The position numbers were made by a program, and so were the translations under genes. From positions 186,001 through 250,000 of the forward strand of contig JAVSML010020761.1 of assembly GCA_038503035.1 (NCBI GenBank): a DNA stretch of 64,000 nt, read 5' to 3'. The DNA is from Crocodylus rhombifer (lineage: Eukaryota > Chordata > Crocodylia > Crocodylidae). The notes below the pieces were generated by a model. The model had not been told where the DNA came from and ran no database searches. It saw only the letters and a program-made list of their open reading frames with translations. This document shows, piece after piece, positions 1 through 10,985 of the stretch. The number at the start of each line of letters is the position of its first letter. Positions within the stretch are counted from its first letter, which is position 1.

Positions 1-1850
1 AGAAAAGTTATGATAAAGACTCAAAAATATTTTTGTGCCACACTTACACTGCTGGCTGCTTTTACCATCAGTAGGATTTCTTCTTGACTCATTTTCTACA
101 TGGCCAATTATTCCTTAACTTGTTTGCTGTTTTATAAAAGGGGCCTTAGTACTTACAAATACAACTCCTGCATAAGTAGTCCTTTGAGGATGTTTTCAAT
201 GGCTTTTGAAGATGAGCCCTGGTAGCCTGAAGTCAGGTGGAAGGCAGGGTCAAGTTGCACCTTATAGAGTAACTAAGGTAAATTTGTCTGCCTTTCTTAA
301 TGGCTTCCTGTTTGCTATTTTATAACGTAATACTAACTATATGTACATATTTGTATCGCTGCAAAACTGTCAAAAACTGAGCAAACAGGTGCTCTGCATA
401 GAGCCAGAGCCAGGGTAAGGGAGGGCCAGGGAGTAGGGAGGAGATGGGGGCTGGGCAGATAAAGATGGGGGGAAGGGTGAGCAGAAGGGATGCACTGCGG
501 GGGCAGATGTTGGAGGGGCAGCAGGGGCAAGGTGTGGGGGGTGGCTGCTGGGCTCCTGCACCTGCCCTGGGCCCTGCTTTCCCACTGCAGTGCTTAGGGA
601 GGAGGCCCCAGTGGTATAAGACCAGCGACACAGACGGACAGTTGTAACAAATATTCCATGTGCAGCATCTAGCTCTTAGGAGTGACTTGGCCCCGGGACA
701 CTTATGGGTCCTCCACTGCCCAGCGCCTCTGGGAGGCACCAACAAGAGCTCCCAAGGCAAAGCCCTAGGATGCCGCTCCTCAGCAGGCAGGAGCAGGAGC
801 AGTGCTGGCACCAGTGGGACCCAACATGCAGCCACCCCCCTTGCCCTCCTGCTGCTGGGCAGGGATGCATGTGCAGCACCCAGCATGAAGGTGGTGCAGC
901 CGGCCTGGCCCCAGGCTCCAGCAGCCACGTAGGGGGACAGGCTGAGCTGCGGTGCTGCTCTGACCCCGGGGGTCATGGCAACCACTCCAGGCAGCACCGC
1001 AGGGGAGGCCACCTGGGTGCCTCTGCAATGGGAAGGGAACAGGGCATTATCTGTGAGCAGGGCTGGGCTTAGCCCCTCGAAGTCTCAGTCCTGGGGTACC
1101 ACTGCAAAGGGCTCGTGCAGCCGTGCGCCATGAAACAAGCTTCTGCGAGAGGTGGCAGGGCCACGTGACTCTTCCTCTCAGGAGTGAGGGCGGGAGGCAG
1201 TGGCTGTCCAGGGAGGGGGTTTCTGGGCACAGGCGGAGCAGTCCTGGAGGCAGTAGATGTGAGCTGTGGTTTATTTGGCCGTCCTGCCCTCCTGATGGAA
1301 ACACAGCCAGCCTGCGGGGGGGAGGCAGTGCTGCGGCCTGCGCAGCACACCTGCAGCCAGGATGCAGCTACACAGCGTCATTGAAGCAAACCTGGCATCC
1401 TGCTCCTGCCTCCCCGGAGAGCTCCTCCATGCCAGCTCTGGACCAGCGTGAGCAGAGCACACTCTCAGCCTCTCCTGTGCAAGCCGGTGTGTTATTCTCT
1501 GCACACAAGTCATTAGGCTCAAGAGAGCATCAAGAGACGAGCCTGAGGCTGTGGCTGTAGTCCAATGGTTGGATCACTTGCCTGCACCAGGGGAGGGAGT
1601 TCTGTGTCCTGGCCAAGCCCCCCAGGCTGTTCCTGCATTTCATCCGATGACGGTTTCATATACAGTACAGGAAGTTCCACCCTCACATGTTCAAAAAGAA
1701 TCACGTAAAAGCAGGGGGAGAAAAACCCACATATGAGTTTGAAATAGGAACCACCAATAATAACATTCAGAGGACGGCACAACCTTTTCATCCTTTGAAA
1801 GTCCAACGGATATGCAGTAATAATCACAGTTGAGACTTCTGCTGAGAGTT
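1..1850. other. Intergenic flank, no gene seen
   Basis: Positions 1-360 are AT-rich and unremarkable. Positions 360-1560 are clearly GC-rich, with low-complexity CAG/GGAG-type runs around 780-850. The overlapping open frames on both strands there have no recognisable domain and look like a by-product of base composition. A possible tRNA-derived SINE remnant is listed separately at 1541-1620. Confidence 0.6.
1541..1620 (+). repeat. Possible tRNA-derived SINE remnant
   Basis: The stretch around GTAGTCCAATGGTTGGATCA resembles a degenerate tRNA A box (compare the MIR-type 'tagtggttagagca'). About 35 bases later, GAGTTCTGTGTCC resembles a B box. The match was made by eye and is weak; it could be chance. 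Confidence 0.3.
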
Positions 1851-1855
1851 AACTC

Positions 1856-1949
1856 TTTATTACAACACTACCATACAAGGCACTTTTTCTTGTGATGTCT
1901 CAGCTCATTCTTACACTGCAGTCTCTTCTGCAGAAAATCATTCTTTATT
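1856..1949 (-). promoter_or_regulatory. Candidate poly(A) signals of the GT92 gene
   Basis: TTTATT on the plus strand (AATAAA on the minus strand) occurs at 1944-1949 and 1856-1861. These lie 84 and 172 bases beyond the GT92 stop codon. Either could end the transcript, giving a short 3' UTR. Without transcript data the choice between them is open. Confidence 0.45.
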
Positions 1950-2032
1950 ATTCTTTCCAGTATATTACTCGGGAGGATCTAACACTTCTTAAGTGCTACT
2001 GCCATCACCTTATGCCAGTCTTTCAGCATCTA

Positions 2033-3385
2033 TTATGGCTTCAACATTGTTTTTAAAATACCACTTTTATGTAACACCTTATTAACATTAGTAAGCAAAG
2101 ATTCATTGTATCTCCAGAGTGTTGCATCTCTTATCAGGCTTACCTTTGGCACATCTGATTCATAGGGGTCCCTGCAATGAAATGTTATGGCAATATCGCT
2201 GGACACTGCCAAACTGCTGCCATACATCTTTAGAACAGAGTGGACTGAAGTCTGAATCACCTTCCTTGGATCAACTATCATTTTCCTAGGGTTGAATCTA
2301 TCTTTCCTGTTGGCTTTTCTGTAGATATGCTGCAGGATGTTCACTCCAGGCACAGCACCCCACGACGAAGTGTCGATCTTGCCCGTGGAGGTGGCAGTGA
2401 ACACGGCGTTGGGGAAGATGTGATTCTCAAAGAGGAAAACACCAGTGTCTGGATTCTGCTCCTGAAGACTCCTCATCATGGTTTTCCAATCCGGGTGCTT
2501 TGCGGGCAGAATAATTTCATCGATATCATTGAGCAGCACAAACCTGCTCCGGTACATGTTGCGATACACACAGTCATTGAGAGCGGTGATTTGTCCGTAG
2601 TAACCAATGTGTGTCCCGTCCTTCGGGAAACGCCAGTGAGGAGACACCTTGAGGTGGGAGGTGATTGGCCAGGGAACGACCTCGACGGTTCCTTCTGCAA
2701 TATAAAAGGCCAGGACGCTCTCCATCAGGGGGCTGCAGCTGTTCTTGTAGATCATCACTCTCCGGGCGCCAAGAATTTTGTACATCTCCATGCTCTGTAT
2801 AAATTGTAAGACATTGTTGTAGTTTCCAAACATGGTTGAGATGCACACGGTGAAGTCAGCAGAAAAGGACTCAGCTTTGCGGTTCTTTATTTCAAATCTG
2901 GGCAGCTGCTCAATATTTCCATTAGGGAATGAGTGAATCGACACATAGCTCGGCTCACAGGTGGGGGGCTCTGCACAGAGCAGGTCCGCTGCACCGTAAG
3001 GGAAGTCAAATCGATCCGAGTGGACATCAATGTCTGCCCTAGATACGTGTATTTCCCCATCGGGCTGGCAGCAGAACCAGCAGTAAAGCGCCGTCACCTC
3101 CTCGTGGTGAACAATCGCAATCACTCGGGTGACTTTGCTCTCTCTGTTATCAAAGTACGGGGCTACGATAAAGGTTCTGTTATCCTCCAAGGCTGTGATC
3201 GTGTTAGAGGCAGGTTTCCCTCCACAAAGCTCGAGCATCTGATCAGTGGGTACTGGTTCAGAGTAGGCTATTCCTGGTGTATCATTCTGGAACATAGATC
3301 TTTTCCAGTAGCAGGTCAAAAGGATCACAAACATGAAGACAGATGGCACAGCAACATAACAAGATTTTTTTCCACAGTACAACAT
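2033..3385 (-). CDS. Glycosyltransferase family 92 (DUF23) type II membrane protein
   Basis: This is one uninterrupted 450-codon coding exon ending in TAA. A short basic/Cys N-terminus (residues 1-9) is followed by a hydrophobic signal anchor at about 10-27, giving type II Golgi/ER topology, and then a lumenal region. The GT92 domain spans about 177-430. It opens with a VCISTMFGNYNNVLQF block and contains LLNDIDEIILP with the DID metal-binding motif at 287-289, as expected for a nucleotide-sugar transferase. A conserved FHCRDP lies at 402-407. Possible N-glycosylation sequons are N69-R-T and N427-E-S. Length fits the family. The GT92 founder members (C. elegans GALT-1) add beta-1,4-galactose to core fucose; the substrate of this protein is not known. 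The start is supported by an in-frame TGA 42 bases upstream and by A at -3. Base and codon use look like an active gene, with no frameshift. I am sure of the family but not of an orthologue name. Confidence 0.93.
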   Translation of the reverse strand: MLYCGKKSCYVAVPSVFMFVILLTCYWKRSMFQNDTPGIAYSEPVPTDQMLELCGGKPASNTITALEDNRTFIVAPYFDNRESKVTRVIAIVHHEEVTALYCWFCCQPDGEIHVSRADIDVHSDRFDFPYGAADLLCAEPPTCEPSYVSIHSFPNGNIEQLPRFEIKNRKAESFSADFTVCISTMFGNYNNVLQFIQSMEMYKILGARRVMIYKNSCSPLMESVLAFYIAEGTVEVVPWPITSHLKVSPHWRFPKDGTHIGYYGQITALNDCVYRNMYRSRFVLLNDIDEIILPAKHPDWKTMMRSLQEQNPDTGVFLFENHIFPNAVFTATSTGKIDTSSWGAVPGVNILQHIYRKANRKDRFNPRKMIVDPRKVIQTSVHSVLKMYGSSLAVSSDIAITFHCRDPYESDVPKVSLIRDATLWRYNESLLTNVNKVLHKSGILKTMLKP

Positions 3386-3398
3386 GTTTGAATGGCAT
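3282..3398 (-). other. Overlapping upstream ORF at the GT92 start
   Basis: An ATG 13 bases upstream of the GT92 start, in another frame, opens a 38-codon ORF that runs past the main start and ends at TGA inside the GT92 coding region. The upstream ATG has a weak context (T at -3), while the main ATG has A at -3, so leaky scanning would be expected. Whether it is translated is unknown. Confidence 0.4.
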
Positions 3399-3442
3399 AA
3401 ATGCAGTCTTACGGTGTTCCTTCCTGGTCAGTACTCCTGGCT
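3386..3442 (-). other. GT92 5' UTR segment with splice acceptor
   Basis: Read on the minus strand, a pyrimidine-rich tract ending TTTTTCCTTTCTAG places a splice acceptor at 3441-3442, 55 bases before the start codon. This suggests the GT92 transcript has at least one non-coding upstream exon and a coding region confined to the last exon. The upstream exon was not located. Confidence 0.65.
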
Positions 3443-5239
3443 AGAAAGGAAAAAGTTCTGAATAGGTCAATAACTTACCACAAACTGCACATTTTCTGTT
3501 AAACTGTTTTCTGATCATTATTATGTTTATAAATATACTTCCAAAGGGTAGTATAGATCCTAACTCAATTAAAGTAACTTTTTGCACAGCTCCAGCAAAG
3601 ATATAGATAGGTAAATCATGCTACCTTACTTACCTTGAGTAATAGTGTGTCTTACCTTGCAATTGGCCCCAGGGCAATCACTAGTTTCTCTGGCCCTCCA
3701 GGAATGGTAGCCGAATCTGACCTGAAAGACCTGAGTGTTTGGAAGCTTCACGACCAGGAAAACCCCAGACAGTTTAACTTTTACTACGGCTAAGGAAATT
3801 GTTAAAATATTGATCTATTCCTCTGAAAAATTACATTCCAGATGAAACCCTTTGCTTGCCCCGTCCTCACCCACAACAGTAACACGGGCACAACCGTCAT
3901 TTGTCTTCTCTAGTTTTTGTCTGTATTTCAGACAAATCACTGCCTTTCTCTGCTTTCCCAGAGGGGCGACAATGCAGTCTGTATATTCCATCAGCACTTG
4001 CAGCCCTGGGAAGTGCAATCATGCAACACCTAATGTACAAAGATGGGGAATTATCTCAGAGGTGCTGGGCACCCTAGACCCTCCAGGTGTCTGAGGAGGG
4101 TATTTGACAATCCGCCCCAGGCAGGAAAAGAATGCTTTCCCCATCTCCATGTCTCCCTTGAGCTGAGGAATCCCAGAATCTGACAGGAAAGCCATGTTCA
4201 CCTGTTAGGTGCTCTGCATCCCAAGCAAACTGAGCCCTTCATTACAAACACATTTAGCATGAGTTAATTCATTTGCAGTCATTCAAAATTATTCATTGGC
4301 CAAGGGTTTGTACTTTGCCACCCTCACCCACTCAGAGTAATTTTTCAAGCCGTGGGGTAGTCTGTGGCACAATTCCCAAAACAGAAATTATGAAGCAAGT
4401 GCAACAAGGTCCTAAGTAATAATGCAGTGCATTTGCTAGCAAACAGACTGGCATGTTAGTTTTAGACAAGCTTTTGTTCAAAAGTACTCTAGGCACTAGT
4501 TTTTAGTAAAGTGGGACTTTATAAAGGAAGACTGATCAATGTGGTACAACCATTGTATTTCTGATTGCATTGCTTTCTCAGAAATAAGTTGCTTAAAAAT
4601 AGCAAGTCATCCCTCTAATTAGCTTGATGTGGGCGGTTTCTCTTAACTTCCACAGCAAATGCAGACTAAACATAATCCTTTTCAAAAGGCAGGATTTTTT
4701 TCCACCAAGTGACTAGAGGGAGATAAATGAATTGTACCACAACAATGGTTAGTGGCACAACACCTGTTTAAAAAAACATTGCCTGAGCTTCTGTTCCTTT
4801 TGTAAGTTTGAGCTGACTTCCACAGTGACAACTACAGCCTGAAAAAGCCAGCTCTGCATCAGGCTCTGCTAGAGTAGACTCTTGCCTGTTCTGTGGATTT
4901 CAGCAGGGGCCCACGTTGACTGAAGGACTCATCAGAGTGTCAGCTACGCCCAAGAGGAAGATATCAACCCAGATCAAACAGCAAAGATCCTGAATGTGCA
5001 ACTACAGTTTAATAATCAAACAAAAGATGCCAGAAGCCAAGCAAGATGAAAAACCCTAGCCAATTTATTCCATGAGCTTGGATGGTGGTACGAAGTACAC
5101 AGAATTGTAGTACGGTAATTAAGTGGCCTTTCATAACTGTATGCTGGTACCTGGCTCTTCTACCCCCTTTACATCTATTCAGTCAAATATTTGCTACTAC
5201 CCCCTGGTGACTCGCACGTGCACACAGTTCAAGGGCCAC
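3443..5239. other. Non-coding, probable 5' UTR intron or flank of GT92
   Basis: This is mostly AT-rich unique sequence. Small open frames at 3815-4201 have no recognisable domain. The upstream exon and promoter of the GT92 gene probably lie here or further right, but no CpG island or clear donor site was found. Confidence 0.5.
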
Positions 5240-5857
5240 GACCCTGACCTCAGAGTCCAGAGTCTGAGAAGCACAATGAGCAAATCCCGGGACGTCATTC
5301 TTCCCTTGTACTCGGCCTTGGTGAGGCCGCAGCTGGAGTACTGCGTCCAGTTTTGGGCTCCACAATTCAAAAAGGATGTGGAGAAGCTTGAGAGAGTCCA
5401 GAGGAGAGCCATGCGCATGATCAGAGGTCAGGAAAACAGATCTTACGATGACAGGCTGAGAGCCATGGGACTCTTTAGCCTGGAAAAGCGCAGGCTCAGG
5501 GGTGACCTGATGGCCACCTATAAGTTTATCAGGGGTGACCACCAGGATCTGGGGGAACGTCTGTTCACCAGAGCGCCCCAAGGGATGACGAGGTCGAACG
5601 GTCACAAACTCCTGCAAGACCGTTTCAGGCTGGACATAAGGAAGAATTTCTTTACTGTCCAAGCCCCCGAGGTCTGGAACAGTCTGCCAGCAGAGGTGGT
5701 TCAAGCACCTACATTGAACACCTTCAAGAGTAAATTGGATGCTTATCTTGCTGGGATCCTGTGACCCCAGCTGACTTCCTGTCCTTTGGGCAGGGGGCTG
5801 GACTCGATGATCTCCCGAGGTCCCTTCCAGCCCTGAAGTCTATGAAATCTATGAAAG
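5240..5857 (+). mobile_element. CR1 LINE 3' fragment, subfamily A
   Basis: The translated part (about 5270-5764) is the C-terminal end of a CR1 ORF2: [42 protein letters not shown], and an end near LDAYLAGIL-stop. It is followed by about 90 bases of 3' UTR with GATCTCCCGAGGTCCCTTCC and a TATGAAATCTATGAAA tail. The reverse transcriptase core is absent, so this is a typical 5'-truncated insertion. It is nearly identical over its length to the inverted copy at 19753-20430, so the subfamily is fairly young. The left edge is approximate. Confidence 0.9.
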
Positions 5858-6225
5858 CATCTGCTCCTGGTGCAATGTCCAGACTGAAGAGCGGTAATGA
5901 CCAGAGCCAAATTCTTCCTCGTCTCTGGCCTAAAAACGTTAAGTGTTGCATTACTGAAAACAACTGCATTCCTATTTACCTTTCAAATCCACGCACTCTC
6001 TTATTGTCTCTGTTCATCATCAGGCGATCACACACCCTGCCCTTTCCCAGGCACCTGAGGATACGAATTTTAAACCTTGGAAAATTCTACTGTGCTTGTC
6101 CAAATGCTTATGCAACTTCATGGTTAGAAAATTAGTAAAGAAGCAAAGAGCAAAATAAACTACGACATCCCAGTTTGTGGTCATAACTTATACCTTCAAA
6201 CTGCAGTGCATCATTACCTCCCTTT
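5858..6225. other. Non-coding, nothing recognised
   Basis: Unique sequence between a CR1 tail and the hAT-like element; no exon, RNA gene or further repeat was recognised. Confidence 0.5.
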
Positions 6226-6410
6226 CATCACATCAGGGGCAGGCAATTATTCTGGGCAGAGGGTTGCTTACTGAGTTTTGGCAAGCTACCAAGGGCCACA
6301 TGACAGGCAGCCAGGGGCAGATAAATATTAATTTTCTAAATTTTTTAGGGGCCCCGCGGGCTGGGTAGAATCGCCTGGCGGGCCACATTTTGCCCATCCC
6401 TGCATTACAT
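6226..6410 (+). mobile_element. Short non-autonomous hAT-like DNA transposon with target duplication
   Basis: The element body is 6234-6402 (169 bases). It begins CAGGGGCAGGCAA and ends TTGCCCATCCCTG; the inverted ends match at 10 of 13 positions. It is flanked by 8-base direct repeats, CATCACAT (6226-6233) and CATTACAT (6403-6410), with one mismatch. Eight-base target duplications and CAGRGG-type ends are characteristic of hAT elements. There is no transposase, so it is a MITE-like copy. Strand is arbitrary. Confidence 0.68.
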
Positions 6411-9400
6411 GGTACAGTTAAAACATGCAATGTTCGTTACCATTTGACCGCTATCAAAACAGGATTTTTCAGAACGTTCTTGTGTAGAGCAGCTGAGAAA
6501 AAATTAGACCAGTTGAAAGTAGAGGTCCCAAGATAGCTCTTACGACTCCTTGTGATAAATCAGCATCCAAGGTATTTATATACTCATTTTAATTCTTACT
6601 TTATCGGGCTGGAGAACATTTCAAATGATTAATATGTACTAACTAGTTAGTAATATTGATACATGTTTAATTAGAGAGCTAAACATTTTCTTGCAAAAAT
6701 GTTGACACGAGTGTAGGGCTGCAAACTTTGTGTGTCATGTTTCTGGGGAAAATATACAGGGAAAAAAAGCATCTAGAAAACAGTTTATGCCAAAATAGAG
6801 CATCAATAATTGTCACAAGTCTTACCCATTCTGTCCAAAACCAGTTTTATTTTCCAGAGTCCCCCCCCGATTAGAAGCAGAATTCTAACCAATATTTGAT
6901 CTGAGAAAGGCAACAAAATGCTTGGTAGGGAGGAGCAAGTCAAAAGTAATGGGGATTGAGGACATGAGATTCAATTAATTTGGAGAAATTGTGGTGTATG
7001 GGCTCATAGCTCTCTTCAGTCCACATTCAACCATTGCACTGGGAGAGAAGGAGAGAGCATTTGAATTTAAAAGACTTCAGGGAAGAACTTATTGCAGAAA
7101 AGATTTGGGTTGATTTACAGAGAACGACATGCAGCGAGGCAGTGATAGCGTCTCATCAATAATGGCTGTAATCAGATGCACTTGCAGAAAAAGAGTGCCT
7201 GAGGTTCTGTTCCTGGAACATGGTAAGGGGAAGAAAAAGAAACTCCCCAGGCAGTTTTCTTGCTCAAGGTCCACACACTACAGCCTCGTCCTTGCCACAG
7301 AAGTTTTCTTGTTGGATCAGGGTATGAAACATGCATTGACATCACAACTTCACAGCCCCGAAGGTACAAAAGTGGATTTTGATGGCCCTGCTCTACCACT
7401 CAGGCTGGAACCCACTGCTGCCCTGTGCAGTCACCGCTGCCCCAGGGCACTAGCTGCCCCCATGCAAGAACAGGGCAGTGAGGCAGGCCACAGGAAAAAG
7501 GCCACTTATACCTTCCACCTCACCCAACTTCTGAGAGCTCCGTGTCATCTGGCGTTGCCTCTACCCAGCGGCAGGAAAACACAGTTTGCTTTCCACGGAT
7601 TTCCTATGTGAATGTGACTGACCAGCCAGTGCATTGCCTATTTTTAGCCTAACAAAACGGCCAGGGAGGAGCTAACATCTGACCCCTGCCTCAGAGGCAG
7701 CAGGTACCAGTATGCCATGAAATGTTTGAGCCGTGCCATTACCTGGAAGCTCAGAGCAAATCAGAGACTGGCAGGAGCACCAAGCAATGCGAGTATGATG
7801 GGACAGCAGTAACACTCAGGGAAAGGAAGTTTAAATTTCCTGAAGAGACAAGTGCAGGTACCAAGATGCCAGCTGCTGTGAAAAGGAGTCATGCATATGT
7901 TGGTCATGCATCACCTGCAACTTCAGTCCCCCAGAAGCCTTTGAAACCACCACTGGAGACAGGTGGCAACCACTGTGTTACAACCTGCCCTCTCTCCCAG
8001 TTCTGCTGTGCTGCCATCACAGCAAAGGCCTGATTCTAGCAGAAGAGACATTCTGGCCACTTTTTACATTTGCTGTTTGCAGTGGTTTACTGCCCTCTCC
8101 CCAGATGACTATTTACAGTACATGCCAAGCTCTGCATCTGGCTTTCCAGCAGAAGACAGAGTCCTGGAACTGCTGGGTCACTGTCAGGCCCAGTGCCCAG
8201 TGCCAGATACAGGCTGGCAGCTCCATAATCCCTCTGGCACGTTGTTCCTGGGAGGAGAGGGTGGCTTGGGGGAGTAACTTGGCCGTGGGAGCACTGCCTG
8301 TGTGCTCCTGTGGTCTGGGCCTCAAGCAAGGAGCTATTGGCTCAGATTCTCTTTGCTCAAAGTCCCAATCTGTGCAGCGCTTGGCAAGGGCTCATCAGCT
8401 AACAGTGCTTGCAGCAGGTGTGCTACTTGGACTGTACATGCATCACAGTAATTGCTTCATTTCTGCAAAGACATTTAGGGCAGCTTTGTTGGAGCAGGAG
8501 GCCCTGACAAGGCTACAGAGCCAGGCTGCTCAGCCTGCAGCTGTTGTGCGCTAGTGGGAGTAGTTCTGGGCTTCCTTGCCTGGGTTGTCACTGGTGAGCT
8601 GCTGAAGGCTGCCATGTGCCTGAGCCTGCAGCATGCCCAGGGCTGCCCCAAGCCTCTGTGTGGCAAGGGCCACCCACCGAGCAGCCTGGAGCGCTCTGCC
8701 ATGGAGCTGCAGCAGCTCGAGCTGCTGCATGTGTATTTAGGTGAACAAGGCTGTTTATGATGAGCGACAAACTGCTGCTCCTGCACCCTTCGGTGACCAG
8801 AGACATCAAAAACTGTCTGCTGTTGACGCCTGGCTACAGCTTTGATACACAGAGGGCAACAGTGCTACACAGGACTCATCATCATTTGCTTCTATGTAAC
8901 TGAGGTTGACTTATCTTTAAGGAAGCATCATTAGACACTTTCTACCCTCTGTCAAACACTGGACTATGCTTACAGCCAGGCCCGCAGAGTCTCTGGGCAA
9001 GCGCTTCCAGACAGGCAAATGTTAAAAATGCCTGGCGTTTAAAAATAATAATGGCAGTAAGAAACCTTCATGACCCCTATTTCCCACAGCAGACTCTGAC
9101 TTTGTGCTTGCAGCTTTGCCTGCACAGTATTATTTTTTTTGGCAGAAGAGAAAATCTGTTTTGTTCATGGTTTCCAATTTGCTCCTCAGACTTCCTCCCC
9201 TGTTCAGACCTGATGAAGAGCTCCATGGATCTTTCATTTTGTGCATGATGTAGCCTTTACTCCATGATGGTCTCTAGTACGTTTCCTCTTAACAAAAGCA
9301 GTTTTCACAGATAGACTCTTTCCAAAGAGGCTTGTGCCAGACTCCCTGAAAACAATGGGATCAACCTTGCCCTTCCGCCGCACGCTTGGAGAACAAGAGG

Positions 9401-10985
9401 GATGTGTTGCCTTACTCTGCCAGCAGCCCCTTTATTTCCCTTTAATGGCATTATTTTAGGGGCACATTATTGTTATGGGAGGGCTATGTTATGGTTTGCT
9501 GATTAAGGGATGTTTTGGGGAGTTTCTCCCTGGGGACCATCTATAGAAAGCCTGGATGCAAGAACACGTAAAGCACATGTAAGGTACATCCGGCCTCCAA
9601 GAGGGATTTCCAAGGTCCAAACACAGAAGCTGGGCCAGGGATGTGTTAATCCCTTGCTGTGTGCAAGCAGAAGGCTGCGTGGGCTCTAGAGAAGAGCAGG
9701 TGGGGTGGGGGGGGAGGAAAAGACTGTTACTTCTCAGGAGAGGCGATGGGTTTTGGGTTGCCTTGTCTGGCCTTACAGTAAAGGACTCTCTTTGGGCAGT
9801 TTGGTTTCCTGGCACCGCAGCAGAAGCAGTAGTGACAGGTACCTGTCTGAAAACAAACAATGGCATTAAACGTTTCATCTTTACATTATTCCTGATTTCT
9901 CATTGATGCAGAAATTGCCCTGCAACCCCACGCTGTTGAGTGCTGCCCACCCAAAGGGGAAGCGCTGTTATTTTTCCTTCTGTGTGTTTGATGGATAGAC
10001 TTTGGGATTTTGATTTTTGGCCATGGCTAGTATCGTTCTCTTTCTCTGGGGTGGGCAGTGACTGGCACTCCATGGGTAGTACTGTGACAGAACTAATAAT
10101 TCATATTAATACTGCTCAGTGGGCCCATGCCAAGGGTGAGCTGTTTCTTTAAGAGAACCAGAGCTTTCCTGTATGTACACATATCCCAGATTTTCCTCTC
10201 TTCTCTGTGCTGCTTCAGATTGCAGCCAGCTTGTCCTTGGTTATTTGAGTATGGGGGACTGTATGCTGCAGGCAGCTAGCTCTGAGGGACCTGCAGGGAA
10301 CAGCGCCAGCCGCCTGTTTGTACCAAACTATTCTGTCAAAGGCAGAGAGATTTCAGGTTTCTGGTCAAGCAAGGGTGTAACTTGATGTCTCTGCAGGAGC
10401 CAGGACTGTCCTCACTAAACCCATTTTACTTACAAAACTGAGCTTCTGCTCGGCACCATAGTTTGAGATGTAATGGGACACTATCAGTTGAATTTGGCCC
10501 CTGGCTGGGGTTTTCTGAAATTAAGCTGTTATCAAGTCTGATGCTCATTTCGATTTGTATATTTGTTTAATTGAAGTGGAAATACAAGGTTTGATTCTGT
10601 CACATCATTCGCGCTGTGTGTGGGCCCTGACAGCTTGGGACAGGGACCAGCCACACCTGTGGGTGTGGTACCACAGGCCCCAGTGCCCTGTTGGTCTTAG
10701 GCTGAACAATGAGCCCAATGATAAACAGTCATTAAAAGTGGTGGGGAAACCTCCTTATGCACCTTCACACTTAAAGATAATTGAGAAGCTGGAAGTAATA
10801 GCTAGTCGCAGCAGGGCTCTCCTTTCTTTGGTTGATGCAGTTGCTTACGGTATTATCAAGAAGGAAAACACACAGTTTCCATGTTTTCTTGCTGCACAAC
10901 TTTAATTTAGGAAATTAGTGCCCCAGGATGCGACTCACATCCCCTATCCTCACTCCGACACAACTGAGGCTTCTTGTAGTAAGCA
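6411..10985. other. Intergenic, no gene recognised
   Basis: The sequence is AT-rich to about 7100 and more mixed to 10985. Open frames in 7129-8786 and 9489-9906 overlap one another on both strands and show no domain, so they were treated as non-coding. No confident repeat was found. Distant GT92 promoter elements could lie here, but nothing in the sequence points to one. Confidence 0.5.

Noticed and set aside
320..1560. Long overlapping ORFs on both strands
   Set aside because: GC-rich low-complexity sequence, no domain, many frames open at once; compositional artefact.
2327..3391. Open frames on the plus strand opposite the GT92 gene (2327-2809, 2933-3391)
   Set aside because: They are antisense shadows of a conserved coding region; no domain and no splice or start context of their own.
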